This document shows, in pieces, positions 24,501-39,769 of a stretch of 64,000 nucleotides of DNA. The position numbers and the translations under genes are program-made. The stretch comes from Prochilodus magdalenae (Eukaryota; Chordata; Actinopteri; Characiformes; Prochilodontidae). Numbering within the stretch: the first letter of the stretch is position 1; each line of letters begins with the position of its first letter. The stretch is taken from the NCBI GenBank assembly GCA_024036415.1, contig JAMWET010000814.1:338001-402000 (forward strand), given 5' to 3'. The notes below the pieces were generated by a model. The model ran no database searches. It was not told the DNA's origin and saw nothing but the letters and a program-made list of their open reading frames with translations.

Positions 24501-27500
24501 TAAATCAGAGTCAGGGACAGGCGGAGGTCAGAACCAGGTAGTACAAACAGCGAGGGCAAACAGGTTTACAGGGGAAGACCGAAGGGGAAAACCAAAGAGA
24601 GAAAGCAGAGATTTAAACCGGAGAGTCAGAGCACGAGCAAAAGCGATTAGGAGAAAGAGTAGTAGAGGAACGAAGGAAGTCGGAAAACAGAATAAGACGA
24701 TACGAGAAAGGACCGCTCAGGATAGCTAAACAATGTTTGGCAAAGCTTCGCAGGGAACCCGTGTGAAACCCAGCCTTAAATACAGGCAGTAATTAGACAC
24801 AGCTGGAGTTAAAACTTGGGCGATCTAGAGCGAATCATGGAGTCCGAACGGGGGCGCATAGACATGACGTCATCGAGCGTGGCCCTCTGGGAAGTGGAGT
24901 CCCGAAGAGCGGAGAAGCCGGGGCGACGCGGAGGCGTGAGCCCCAGGTTAGAAAAGAAGCTATTGGATGTTAAACAAGCTAATCAACTATAACTGTAACA
25001 GAGAAGAAACATAGTAGACCTAATAATAATTAATTCAGAAATTTAGAAAGCGACAGTAGATTAAAACATGATTCATTTTAAATAAAGACACAAACACATT
25101 ATTTTATTTTATTATTAAAAGCAGCATATACTTTTATTGTTTGATTGTGATTGGCTTGCAAGACTCCAGACATTTGATCACTTTACTTCGCAGTGCGGTA
25201 GGCTAAACTTGCATCTCCACAGTCGTAAGGCTGTACTCTTGCTCCACCCTGGTGAATCCCTTGAATATGGACAGTGATTCATTGAATTGAGAACTGTGAT
25301 CACTTCATTTGATTTCCCTACCTGTGACCATTTGTAATATTTGGTTATTTTCAGTTACCCGGGTAATAATTTTTGTATGTCTGACACAACCAATTATTTA
25401 CTATCTATATTAAATGGAAGTGTTCTCTTCCCCTTCCAGACACACTTCTGTTGGTTCAGCGTGGTCTCTTACTTATATGGTCGCCATTGGCCCTTAATTG
25501 AGTCTGATATCTTTCTGATCGGCCCAACTGGGAAGTATTTCCCCTTACTTACTAAACAGTGAACCTAACTACCAGAACTGTACCCTTAATAGGGGTCACA
25601 ATAGGCTCAGTGTCACCGCTGGTATGGGAAAAGTCCAGATTTGACTTTCATTAGATTTCAGTTGAATTAATTCCTGTAGAAAATGAAAGGTGAGTTATTT
25701 TTGCTTTCCCGTTTTTTCTCTTTTCTTTAGCGTGTTGTAGCTGTCTGTGCATCTAAACAGTCTGAAAAGGTCTAAAAGCTCAAAGCCAGATGTAGAAACT
25801 CTCTCCCACAGAAACCACCATTTCCAGCTGCTTCATTTCATCATCTCATAACGCAGTTCTTATTGGCCCCCCACTGACAAGCTGATAGCAGTGTGTGGGG
25901 GGTGCTACTTGGCTGGAAACCACTCTGGTGTATGATCAGTCAGAACAGACCAATCAAAGCACACTGGGAAGGAAGGCTTAAAGACACAGGGCTGTGTGGG
26001 TGTTTCAGACAGAGGGTGAATACAGATCTAATGTGTTTTAGGAAAACCAAAGCATGTAAATCTGTTCCAGTGGACTTTAACTTTGGAAATGAGCATAATA
26101 AGACACCTTTATTCATAATAGGTCTATCTACACTCATAATTAAAAAAAAAACAGCTGCCCAAATAGCTGCACACAGAAGAAATCAACAGACATGAATGTA
26201 ACTTGGTGGGTAGGTTTGACATTGTGAGACATGAAAGTGATTCAAGTTTTAGACGCGGCCTATCGCTGTACCTGACTGTCCCAACAGCCACGGCTGCAGT
26301 TATTCAACGAGCAATGATGCCCTCCATGAATCATCCTGTTTGTGCCAGCACCATTGGCAGATGACTGCACAACGCAGGACCACATGCACGCAGACCACCA
26401 CGATGATAACTCTTAACACTACATCACTGTGGTGTCGTGCCAGACTTCAGTGACGAGTCCCACTTATGTCTTGAAGGAGAAGGCCAACTAATCTGTGTGT
26501 GGAGGCACCGTGGTCACCGCCAAGATGAACAGTTTGTTGTCACACGTCATACATTCATAAGGCCTGGTGTCATTCCACCTCCACCCCTACCGCACCATCT
26601 GCAGGAACTATATGAGAATATTTAAGATGCATGGGCTGGATTATCACAGGGCACCATTAGGAACCTCTACAACTCCATGCCAAGACATCTGGCATGTTGG
26701 GTTAGCAAACATGGTGGCCCAATGCTATTGTAACCCTCGTTAGCACACTCTTGCTGAGTCTGCGCCCTACTGAGCCTGCACGCCCATCCCCCCCACCTCC
26801 AACACACACATGCCACCCACCTCGCCGAGCACGTCAACCAGCAGGTCAACTAGCATTGCAGCTGCTATACTATACTGAGAGACAGACTTCTGTATGTGTA
26901 GCTCAGTAAATATTTCCCATATCAGTCTACGTTTATCATCATTCATTGTTCCTGGTAACCTTTATCTTCCTTCCCATTAGCATTACCATCCCACACTTCC
27001 TTCTTTCGGGGTCCAACTACTCTTTTAAAGATGAGTGTATTTACGGTCATGTGGGAACACCATGCACTATAGGGTTAAATGTGTTTACTGGACTTCAGAA
27101 CATAATTGAAAAAGTTCTACGGTTTAGAAACTACGCGGTTTGTGAAATAAACTAGCAGCCAGGTGTATGTTCAGGTGTGAGTGCTGGTGTGCCTGTGAGT
27201 ACAACATTGCACCTTACGCAGGTTGTTATCTCAAGCCTCAGCTTGTCTGGTAGTCATGGAGTTCTCGCTTCCCTTTGTCATCCCAGTGGGCCTTGTTTCC
27301 TTTACTCTCCCTCCCTCGCTACTATCTCTCTCTCACTCTCCCTTTCTCCCTCCATCGCTCCCTAGTCTCCTCTTCCTGTGTCCTCTGTTCTAAGAACCGC
27401 AATTTTCCTTTCATTACCGGCCAGCATAAACAACTCCCAGACAAAAAGACCCCAACAGAGCAGTGGTGTGTGTCACCCAACAGCAATAAAGTGTCCCAAT

Positions 27501-30500
27501 CAAACAGATAGCAAGAAGCCTGTTTTATCAAAGCCCATCAAAGAGGAGAGTACTGTGATCAGCTCCGGCTCTAATTACATTCATAAGCTCATGGCAAACC
27601 AGAATAGCGGTTGGCGTAACATAAGCCCCGCTTCGCTGAGCTGTTATTTCGAGAGTGCTCTTTGACTTCAAACGGAGGCTCGTGAAAAGGAGGATCAAGG
27701 TGGAGTCGGTCATCTCAGGATGAATTCTCCGTCACCATGGAGCTGCTTGACGTCAAGCTTCCGCATCATGATTCGCCGTTCCATTGTGTCTTGTTAGGCT
27801 GCGTCTGCTCACTCGTGCTTACTGGGCCATGGCTTGTCATTAGGTGATTCAGCCCGACACCTTCAATGAAAAATCTATACAGGACAATTACTAAAGGCGT
27901 GCACTCAGCACAGGCCTCTTTGTGCCTCGTTTAAATGATGGTGGGATGAACGTTGCAAGTTAAAGTGATGGTCATTGGAAAAATGAACCATTACCCCAAA
28001 TGTAGTCCATCAGCCATCACATGTTTGGAGTCCAGAGTTTGCTTCTTTTGATTTTGCACAGGAGCTACGAAGCTATTGTAGCGCATGGGTATTGGAAGCT
28101 TCAGCGAACAGCATTTCTAAATCTTCAGTTACTTCTCTCAAACCGTGTCAAATTGATGCAGTCTAAAATAATAATGATGATAATAATAATAGTGATAATA
28201 ATAATGTTATCTATCATTTATGCATCGTTTAAACACAGCAGCTGCTGTTTACATTGTGGGACAGTTTCGTGATCAGTGTAATCAACAGAAATGGCCCAAA
28301 ATCGCTTGGGGAAAATGTGTGGCTCCATGGACTTACATTAGAATTTAATTAGGCTTTCCCCATCTTCTGTAAAGTTGCCTTTTTGGAGATGCTTGTTTTC
28401 TATGGACCGCATATTTCCTTGGATATGTTACATAACCACAAAGTGTGACAGTAATTAAATCCTGGGTTTTATTTTTTGTACATTTTTTAAATAAAAATGT
28501 GTCATTTTGGGGCAAAAAAGTAGATGAGAGTGGATGAGATTACGAGTCTATGTGAGCTATATGTAGGTTAAGAAGACAGGGAAACTGTAAATTTGCCACA
28601 CTGCCACATTAGCTTGAGAATAGTGATGGGAGGTCCCAGTTAATTGTCCTTTTATGAGATATTGGGAAAGACAGCACTATACTTCATATAGAATTACTGA
28701 GAGTTCAGTTATTTGAAATTATATAAAATCTGACTTAAAATAGTTTCTTTCTGGCCAAAATGACATATCAGTTTGAGTTTCAACTGTGACACTGCCTCGT
28801 TCACTCTGAGACCCCTACCTGGTTGTGATTGGTCCACTTGATGAAGTGGCCTTTTCCAGTTCTGAAACGTGCTGTGTTCAGTAGTAGTCAAAACAGTTAA
28901 GCATGTTGATAGCCCAGGATTGTTTTACATTTCTGCATGAATAATAAGTAAACAGAAAAAGGAAATAATAAACAAATAAAAAAATTAAAAATAAATAAGT
29001 AAATGAATAAAAAATAAAAGTAAATACAAATAAATAATAATTAAAAAATAAGTAAATGTTTAAGATGTGAAAAATTGAGTCCAGAACATCTCACAGAATT
29101 AGTCATAAATATTCTCAGATTTAATTTAATTTAAAACATGAAGCAAGAAATTATTCTCAATGTGCTCCTTGAAGTCCTAGATATTGTTTAATAGTAATTT
29201 TAAAACGTTTTTGTTTCTATTTTGGCCTAAATTATTATTTTTCAATGCAAAATATTCCCCAGACTAAAAATCTTAGCTTAGCTTCACTGGTTGTAGCTGT
29301 ATTATACTTTATATATAAAAAAAATAAATCATCTAAAAATAGTATTGTTAAAAAGTTGGTGATTCACATTAATATAATGTAAGGTAACATTTATGAAGCC
29401 TGTTTTATGTTTTTTCAGTATGGCTTATAGCTAATTAAATTCAGAACTCAATCTAAACAGTATTAATACCTCGCGTCTCTTGGTGTAGATCAGCACACAC
29501 AACCACAATCATGGGGAAGACTGCTGACTTAACCGCTGTCTAGAAGACCATTATTGCAAACCTCACACGGAGGGTAAGCCACAGAAGCTCGTTGCTGAAA
29601 TGGTGGGCTGTTATGAGAGTGCTGTGTCAAAGCAACATTATGGAAGGAGAAATTGTGGTTGGAAAAGGTGCAGGAGCAACAGGAGGCACCGCGGCCTTCG
29701 AGGCAATTCACAAACTTGGTAGGGGCTATACAAGGAGTGGACTGAAGCCACTTTGCATAGATGTCTCCAGACAAGGGGCCACAACTGCTGCATCCCTAAT
29801 ATCCAGCAACTCCTGAACCGGAGACAGCTTCAGAGGTGTCTAACCTGGACTCAGGGAATAATGGTCCAAACGTCCTCTTTTCACATGAAAGTCAAGCATT
29901 TGGAAATCAAGGTTCCAGTGTCTGGAGCAGGAGTGGAGAGGCCCAGAATCCAGGATGTCGTCTGAAGTCCAGGGTGAAGTTCCCACAGTCTGTGATGGTT
30001 TGGGGTACCATGTCAATTGCTGGTGTTGGTCCACTGTGTTTTATCAAGTCCGAAGTCAGCCCAGCTGTCTACCAGGAGGTTTTAGAGCGTCTTCATCTGC
30101 TGACAATTTAATGGAGATGTAGATTTCCTTTTCCAGCACGACTTAGCACCTGCCCACAGAGCTAAAACTACTACCACATATTTGCTGACCATGATATTAT
30201 TGTGCTTGATTGATTGGCCAGCCAACTGTCCAGGTGTGAATTGTGCACTAATTCATGGGAAAAAAAATTGTTATTGATTTTCTGTTTGATCAATACAATA
30301 TTCTAATAATTTAAGATGAAGAATTTCTGGCTTTCATGAACTATAAACCATACTGATCAACATTAAAACAACAAAGGCTAGAAATATGTCACTGTACATG
30401 TAATAGATATAAAATATACAACAGTTCACCTTTTTTAAATTAATTTACAAACAAAAATGATACATTAAACTTTTTCATGATTTTTAATTTCTGAGATGTA

Positions 30501-31688
30501 CCAGTATTCCTGTCACCACCACTTGGAATCAATGAAATCCCCCCTTATGAGCCCAGCTACTCTTGGGAAGATAAGACAACCATCAGTTGACTATAACGTA
30601 GATACACACATACATAGTACCTACAGTGCCTGTGTTAATGTAAGAGACAGCATCTCAGCCTATTGATTTGAGGCAACTCTCGCCAAGGTTATCTTACCAT
30701 GTGTCTATAAATGCTGTTATCTTTTCTTCAGGTGCGTATCTTGTCCCATACTTCATCCTGCTTCTCCTCATTGGCATCCCACTCTTTTTCCTGGAGCTGG
30801 CCGTGGGTCAGAGGATCCGCAGAGGGAGCATCGGGGTCTGGAACTACGTTTATCCTCGACTGGGTGGCATCGGCGTATCCAGCCTAATGGTAAGTGAGTG
30901 AATGGATAAATGGATGAAAGTTGAAAATGAATGTATTAAAAAAGTTGTAGTCCAGTGTTCTTCTCTGACGGCCGTCCACATAAATTTATGGCTCAGTAGC
31001 TTTTTGGATTTCGTACGCTCACACATTTCTAAAATAGTACACACGTGGAATGAAAACAATAGGATATGTCTAAAAGTAGTTCAGTGCGTCTGTATTGTGT
31101 CTGGATTTGAGGGGCACAAGTGTAGGCGGGACAAGGCCTCGGAGCAGCGTCTGCTGCAGGAACTACACTGAATCTTTCCAGGCTAATTTATTCAGCGCAT
31201 TATCATAGAGACTGCATGTTCCATCAGTGCCTGCCTGATGTCAGAACAGAGTGAGTGACTGATGTAGTTGGAGATGTTGGTCTGGTCACTAAAAAGGGGT
31301 CAGTGTGGAGAAACTGTCCCAACCTATTCGTATCCTTTCATTCAGCCTGTCTCTTTATCTGTTTGACGTGCTCGTCTAGTGCGACTGAATGGCAGCCAGT
31401 TGTGACCCAGCAGTGACTGATCTCTACTTAATTGTAGTCTCAAGGACTCAGAATAGAAATAGACGTGGCAAGCTGAATGATGTGAAGGAACCATACATTT
31501 TTGATGAGTCACTCAGACCTGACAATGCGAATCCTTCCTCTATTATAGTGCTGAGTCATTCTGGAGCCTAACCTCAATACTCACAGCAGATCCCCAAAGA
31601 TCTCCAAAACCTAGCCAGTATCCAGCGCTAGCTTGCTGGCACCACAATTTGTGTTTTTTTTAGATTTTATATATATATATATATATAC

Positions 31689-31732
<44 letters not shown>

Positions 31733-31773
31733 GTGTGTGTATAAATAATCTAAAAAAACACAAATTCTGATAA

Positions 31774-31864
<91 letters not shown>

Positions 31865-34800
31865 GTCTCAAAAAATTTAGTCTCTGGTGCAAGCAAGCAA
31901 GCTATATATTATTTTATTTTATTTTGAGTTGATTGTTTTCACACTACAATGTGTAAAAGAGGATTAATTATACACATAGATATTAATTAGATATTAAATA
32001 TTATATAAGGAATTTGGTACTCTAGGTTTGCTTCCATTAAATGATCTATTTTTCAGTGTCCTGTCGTAGGATAAAACCTAGATTTGTCCTTCTCTTATAT
32101 ATAATAACATGTATTATGATATCCCTTGAGATCCCATAATTCTGCCATGAGAAAAGGTCTTTATTAAACACCTTAGCAAAAAGGCATATACTACATAACG
32201 CATAGATAACAATGCATCATTTAGCCATCATTTGGCCTCTACAGTAGACACGCAACCCTACTAACTGAACCCAAACCCAGAAACAGTAGCACATAAACAA
32301 CACATATATACAACTTAACTTAACAGCAGCTACAGAACAAGCAGCTGGTGTTGAAAAACGATGGCAGGTGTAGTTAGTCTGGAGAAAGGGAGGTAGCTTG
32401 TTTTTGAGTGGTAGCATCATCTAAATAGCACACAAAGAGAAAGGGAGGCTCAATGGATTGTGTTGCAATTCCCTTGCACTGGCCCCCTTTGAGTCTGAGC
32501 TCAGTTTTATCTAAAAATATGTGGAAGTTCCCACTAACACTAAGTCGCAGTCAGGGGGATGCTTAAATGTAAATGTAAATGAGACAGAGTAAGGGGAGCA
32601 GAGTAGCATGAGTTTTGTTACCGGATCGCAGCTTGTTGGTGTGAACCTGAGTGAATAGGTTTTATTGTTCCAGGATGTGAAAGTTTGATTGGTCCAGTGT
32701 GTGAAAGCATCCATCCAGCTCTAGGTGAAACTAAGGAAGCTGCCATTGTCTAAGCTGCAGCGACTAATCTTCCACCACAGCTGTCTTGACCCAAAAAGAG
32801 CCTAATTTAACACAGGAGTGAAGGACGGCTCTTGTTTGAGGGCCCCATCAGTATTTAAGCGTAGGAGTGCTGGAAGTGGGTCTGCGGTGAGGAGAGCTGC
32901 TATTAATACCCACAAAGAGAAAGCGGCCCAGGCCAGAGAGAGAAGGTGCTTTAATAATTCATTAACTCCTCTAACTGTGGACCTGTGACGTAGCCAGAAG
33001 CCATTTGCACGTTAGGGCTGGAGATACTGCCAGTGAGACATGGAGGTTTATGCACAGAGATGTGGAATTCAGGATTAATTTTACAATGTATGTTGGATGT
33101 AGTGTTTAAAAGTGAGAAATGAATGCCAAATATTGAAATGTACATTTTAAATAGATGTAGGTTTTTGTCTGGCTTGCTTTTCAAGCTACCATTTTAAACA
33201 TGAGAGCAAACGCGTGAGAATATGCTTCAAATATCTTTTGTTTTATTATATATTGTTATGTATGTTAATGAAGCCTGTCAGTAATAACCCTTTAGCAGTT
33301 CTATTATGCAAAACATGGACATGATCACATTCTAACTTTGATGATGTCTTGAATTGAATCACAGGCAGTATGTTAAATGGGGTTATTAGTAACATGGTTG
33401 CGGGTTATGGAATATGCTTGGATCTTGGATCAAAATTGTTTAAGTTAGGTTGAGGCTTGTTTATGTAGTGCCTGTTAAACCAGACGCTGTCACATAGCAG
33501 CTTTACAGGGAATCTGGGTCCAAGCCCAGTAAGTGTAGGTGCAGCAGTGGCAAGGAAAAACCCTTTTAGAGCAGTTGGGAAGAACCTTAAGAGGAACCAA
33601 GACTCAAAAGGGGAACCCATCCTCCTCCACACTGGATAACAAGACAAGCATAATTACATGCAATACTGAATATAGAATATATTATGTGAGCAACAATCAG
33701 AAACAAGGCAAATAAAAAAGGTCCTAAAACTGAGCCCTGTGGAACACCACAACCTGATAGCATTTACTCAGGTAAGATCTGAACCAGGAAACTTCATCTT
33801 TCTACATTAAGCTCTTTTTCATTCTCTCTCTCCCTCTTTCTCTCGCCGAAGGTGTGTGGCTTTGTGGGTCTCTACTATAACGTGATCATAGGCTGGAGCA
33901 TCTTCTACTTCTTCCAGTCATTCCAGTATCCTCTGCCCTGGAGCGAATGCCCTATCAGGAGAAATGGAAGCCAAGCCAGTGAGTACGCTGCAAAAAGCCA
34001 AAGCTGAGAAACTCTTCAGCGGCTTATAAATAGCTGACCCGGACGATTTTGCTTCTGTAGTGTGCTAAATAAACTACAGCTTGCACTGTCGTGATTTTCC
34101 ATGACAGCCCGAAGAAGCTGACGTGCCTCGGATTATGTGCTATGTAACTGTCTGCTCTTCATGCAGCAGCATATATGGCCAGTAGACATTTGATGAGATA
34201 TTACTACGACTAGAAAATAAAAATGTATACATCTATTTAATTATTAGCGATAATAATAATAAAAATAATTTGATTAGTATAACATTTCAGTTAAAATAAA
34301 GCGTTTATTGTACTTTTTAGTGTACTTTATTAGATAAATATGTTACATCCTCTATAGATAATGCAGAATTCCACAATTACTGTCTATATCTAATAAAAAA
34401 GAAAATTCCAGTTTTGGCACATTTAACATTTTGTTCAGTTGATGCCATACAGTTCATGTAGACCATGTGCTATTTAATTGTTATTATCCTTTTGTTGCTT
34501 AGCAAATGAACAAAGCATGTACGCCATTTGATTAAGGGTTATTTAAGCTTTTGCATGTGACAGATTATATCACTATGTGATCCACTGCTATTGCATATTA
34601 CCGCACAGAAACCATCTGGTGCAGCTGAAGCTGTTTGTTTAGACTGAGCCCTGTTATACTCCTACCTGCGGCTTTGCTAGTGGGTGTAGTCATCAGGAGA
34701 CTGTCTTTTATGTGAGGGTTCCCAGCATGCCCTGTGGCCAGTGTCCACAGTGTGACTGACTGGAGTTCACACTCATGCAGACAGAGCGTAAGCCCTACAG

Positions 34801-37800
34801 TCACATCTGCTCTCTGCCGCTCCAGCTGAAGATGTGGCAGCTGAAGGAATGCAGTAGACTCGTCTAAAAGAGCACTGAGAAACCTGCAGACATGACCGAG
34901 AAAATCAGAATGCAATGTAGGAAATTAGACTGAAACGTTTGCAGTTTGGCTGGTCATATGGTATATGGTATGGTATTTTTAAATAGTGTCAAAAATCACA
35001 TTTATCATATTATAATATTTATAAAATGTATAATATGATGAATCCTTTGAAGTCGAATGTCATTCACACATATAAGCTCACCAAACAAAATACATAATAG
35101 TAGTGTGTAATACCTCCACAAGCTGTAAATGGATTTGGCTTGGACTGGCTTCTGGATGTAGGCCACATCGACATTCAGACACTCTTGCACCAAAGAGCTG
35201 CACAGTGGGTCCACATTTGGTGGAAGCCCAGTAGAGTTTCCTGTAGACTGGGATTTTAGCCACTGCTGGTATACCAGCATGACCGTACAGTTTCATACAC
35301 CTGCAGATTCAGCTACGTCCTTCACACTATGGTCTTTGGCCACGCCCAAATGCAGTCAAGCCTTTTAGCCAATCATTAACATCTGCTCTGGAGCCATTTT
35401 CCACACATGGCAGATTTCACCTGTAGACATTCACTGCACTGTAGCACCTCTTCCCAATCTAGGAATCCCATCACTCACACCCCGCAGGTATTTATAGCCC
35501 CATCATCTGCATGCAGCGCCATCTGCAGGAGCCCGAACTACCATCTTAAACATAGAAGGTGACTCGTGACTTTTTCTGGTCACCTTATTTTAATTTATGA
35601 TGTGGTATTTAATTGAGTGTCGCCATGAATTAGATTTATTTCACGTTGTGTATGCATTGGTCTGAGTCTGCAACAAAAAACAAATAAATAAAATAATCCA
35701 ATCATACAAAACTCCTCTTCTATATGCAACCACAGATGTATGGACTGAACATTGTTTACAATCTGCATTTTCAATAATTTCAATTCCCTAAGCTCTGTAA
35801 GTGACAAATATATCAATATATCAATATCACATATTGAATTACAGTCTGCTCTTAGTACTACTGTGATTCCTAACAGTGATTATAACTGGCTACAAATCCT
35901 GCAGCGATATTTTAATACTCCAGTAAATAAAAAAACAAAATAGTTCATTTGATACAAATTGAACTGCTTGTCTCTGAGCTGGACTGATGTGAGTGATACA
36001 GCAGATGATGTCCTGTCTTTTCTACCTGAGCAGTTGTGGAGCCCGAGTGTGAGAAGAGCTCCGCAACTACGTACTTCTGGTACCGAGAGACACTGAACAT
36101 AACCAGCACTATCGCTGACAGTGGAGGGCTGAACTGGAGGATGACTCTGTCTCTACTTGGCGCCTGGATCATCGTCTGTCTGGCGGTCATCAAGGGCATC
36201 CAGTCATCAGGCAAGGTCAGAGCAACCCCTAGTACAGTGGAGTGAAAACAGAATGTCAAATATCTATTTCTTTCATTATTCATTCTGGGTTTCCTGTTTT
36301 GGTCTTTGATTGCAAACATACCACAAAAAGGCAGTTGCTTCTGTTCATCTATACGCGTGTTTTCATCATTTCATATATGTAAATCTGCATACTATGTGTA
36401 ATTATTTATATATGCTCACCAGAAACACATACTCGCTGATACACCTTGTAGGTATGCAGTTAGGGACTGCCTATGTCTTTCCACACATAATAGCCACCCA
36501 GTAGGCCTTCATTAGTGCTCAGTTTCTGTCATAGGACTACTGCTGGGTGTAGATTATAAAGTAGGCAGACTAATCTTAACCTAATGGTGACAGCAGGCTG
36601 GTTAAAAACTGCTTCCAGCATCAAACACACCACCATATTGGTGTTACTGTTGTGAAAAGAAAGATTAGTTACCTCCCAAATAATATGTGGTCAGTGGTGG
36701 TCCTTATGATGCCCCAGGGGGCTGAGCACTAGCACTGGTAAAAGATGGGGTACAGACAGTAATTTTAAACCTACAAAGTGGCCCTGAATGGAAAATGTTT
36801 CTGATACTATTGTAGCACATACATTTCCTCCTGATGAATGTATTAAAGCAGATTTGTCTAGGGATGGGCGATATGGAAAAAACATTATATCGCAATACAT
36901 GATATCATATCCATGATCATTAGGTCAAATCTGTGGAATCTGTAGTGCCACAAAAACTATAATAATAAATTTAATAAAATTACAGCATTCAGCTGCCGTG
37001 CTTATCCAGAGCGACCTACAAGGTAATTGGTATTACAGGTGGGCCAGTGTAGTGTTTGGAGTCTCACCCAAGGACTCTTATTGGTGTTACACACAGTTAC
37101 CCAAGACTGGGAATCAACCCCCAATCTCCCACATGGAGTGGTAACTTCCTGGTGGGTAGTGGTGTTATACTCTAAGCCACACCAACCAAATCTACATCTA
37201 TTACGATTAATTGTATTAAATGTTTAATAAACTGCACTGAAATATGCCCAGAAAGTTTATTGCATTACATTAACATTAAGTCTCTCATTAATGACATATT
37301 GCCATATTGCTCACCCTTTACATTGGTCTGAATATGAGCTATTTATTGTATAGTTGTGTAACAATCATTTAAAGGCTGATTTCAGTTATGATTTCTCCAA
37401 TGTTACATTGGCTGATGTCTATGTGAAAACCATAAAACACACTAGTGCATTTCCTGAATCTGCTTTCAGCCAAAGATACAATCAAATGAACAATATTTGC
37501 ACCCTGGGTCAGTTGTTAAATGGGGCATGCATAGGGATGATATTTTGGGAATAGCAAATTGACCAAAAGAAGATCCATGTGGCATGTTCCATTCGTGCAT
37601 CCCGCTGCTTTGTGAGGTGTACTAAATATTATAGATACCTTCAAACATTATTATTAACCAACGCTCTGTCATTGGCTGGCCTTGTGACAGTATACTTCAC
37701 CAATGGGTGCCACAAATGGGTTTATGATTGTGAAGAACTTTTTCAAGGCTTAATTAAAAGTACCCGTTTAATTGTTCTTCCCGACTCTTTGCATAATATA

Positions 37801-39641
37801 GAGGTTCTTTGAACTTGTCTTCTACGAGAGCCATTAATTGAAAGGTTCTTTGGAGGAACCAAATGTTCTTCTGTGTTATCACGCAAAGAAGCGTAGGTAT
37901 GGATTAGAAACTACTGACAAAGCTGTTGGCTTTCCTACATGGAAGTGATCACAGTAAGAAGGCTCTTTCAGTCACTCGTGTTCACTGGGGAGTATCTTCT
38001 CTGTTTAGGTGATGTACTTCAGCTCCCTGTTCCCATACGTGGTGCTCTTCTGCTTCCTGGTACGTGGAATGTTCCTTAAAGGTGCCGTGGACGGCATTGC
38101 TCACATGTTCACCCCTAAGGTAAGAAGAGTGAACCCTCATTTACATGCAAACAGGCTTATTTTTGTATAATGTCAGAATATGAGGTCATACATTGGTCCC
38201 ATATATGTATCATTAATACATAACTACTGATGTACAATATGAGTGATTACCTATGCTAGCAGTTTAAAGTGAAACATGGTTCTGGTGAAAAAGTGCTTTA
38301 CAAGGTTGGCCCCTCTTGCCGGGCCTGGGATTGTGATTTGTTCCTGTGTTCGTCTGTTTTTTATCAATTTTGTCCAGAAAATGTGCTAAAACAGACACAT
38401 ACACACATGAGGCTAGTCAGGGGACTTTTACACATCTCTAAGCCAAAGCCAAGGGGACGCAAGTAAAGCTCCAACGTGTGCTTAAGAGTCAGCGTTCCTG
38501 AAAAGAAGCTAATTTCAAGGGCTTGGACTCCTCTCCTTATCGCTGTCTCACAGTGCACCACTCTACCCTCTGTCTCCCCCTGGTGGTGGACCCGGTGTAG
38601 CTACATGCAAATTAATACAGCGATAAATGTATCACCCATTACTCATGCATGTCCAGAAAGGGGCATGGGGCTTAAGGGACGCCTGATAAATGAGCTATTA
38701 AGTAGGCGACTATAAGTAGATACTGGGAACTAATTTTAAAGTAATAAATTATTGCCGCACAGCTCAGGCAGGGGAAACTGACTAAGGGGTGGGAAATTGT
38801 CACACGGCTTTCTTGAAGTATCATGACCAATAATTATGCCCAGTGATAAATGTAATTTCATTCTGATGTCGTTTCCCACAGCTGGAGATCATGCTGGAGC
38901 CGCAGGTGTGGCGCGAGGCCGCTACGCAGGTTTTCTTCGCTTTGGGCCTGGGTTTCGGCGGAGTTATCGCCTTCTCCAGCTACAACAAGAGGGACAATAA
39001 CTGCCATTTTGATGCAGTGCTGGTCTCCGTCATCAACTTCCTGACCTCCATTTTAGCCACGCTGGTGGTGTTTGCTGTGCTCGGATTTAAGGCCAACATC
39101 TTGAACGAGAAATGCATAGTGGAGTGAGTGGCTTTCTCAAAAGGTTTTGAAATCCTGTATGACAGTACCTATTACAGTATCATAGTCATCACAGTGTGCT
39201 GTGTTTATGTTTTTACATAATTAAATTTTTCGTTCACCCATTGCTTTAGGCTGACAAACAGAAACGTTCTGAAATGAACTTCCATAGTAAGAATGTTATT
39301 TCCTTCTCCTGTAAAAGCGTAATTGTTGGAGAAACAAGGTAGATGTTTTGGTGCTTCTGGTCGAATAACATTGAAATACAGAGAACATACTTCTCCACAC
39401 TTTAATGCACAGCAACGTTTTATGGGGCGGGTGGGGGTGGTGGGGCGGCAGAAAATGTGCCCTGTACAAATAATGTATAGTGTGTATATATGTATATCGC
39501 TGTTCAAAGAATGTTAATTTTTGATGATATGAATTTTTTGTGCATCATTTGACCACAGCAGCTGCCATTTACATTATTATTGTATATTGTTATTTACATT
39601 GTTCTTTATATAACATTCATTTAGTTGGATGTGACTATACA

Positions 39642-39705
<64 letters not shown>

Positions 39706-39731
39706 TAGATAGATAGATAGATAGATATTTG

Positions 39732-39769
<38 letters not shown>

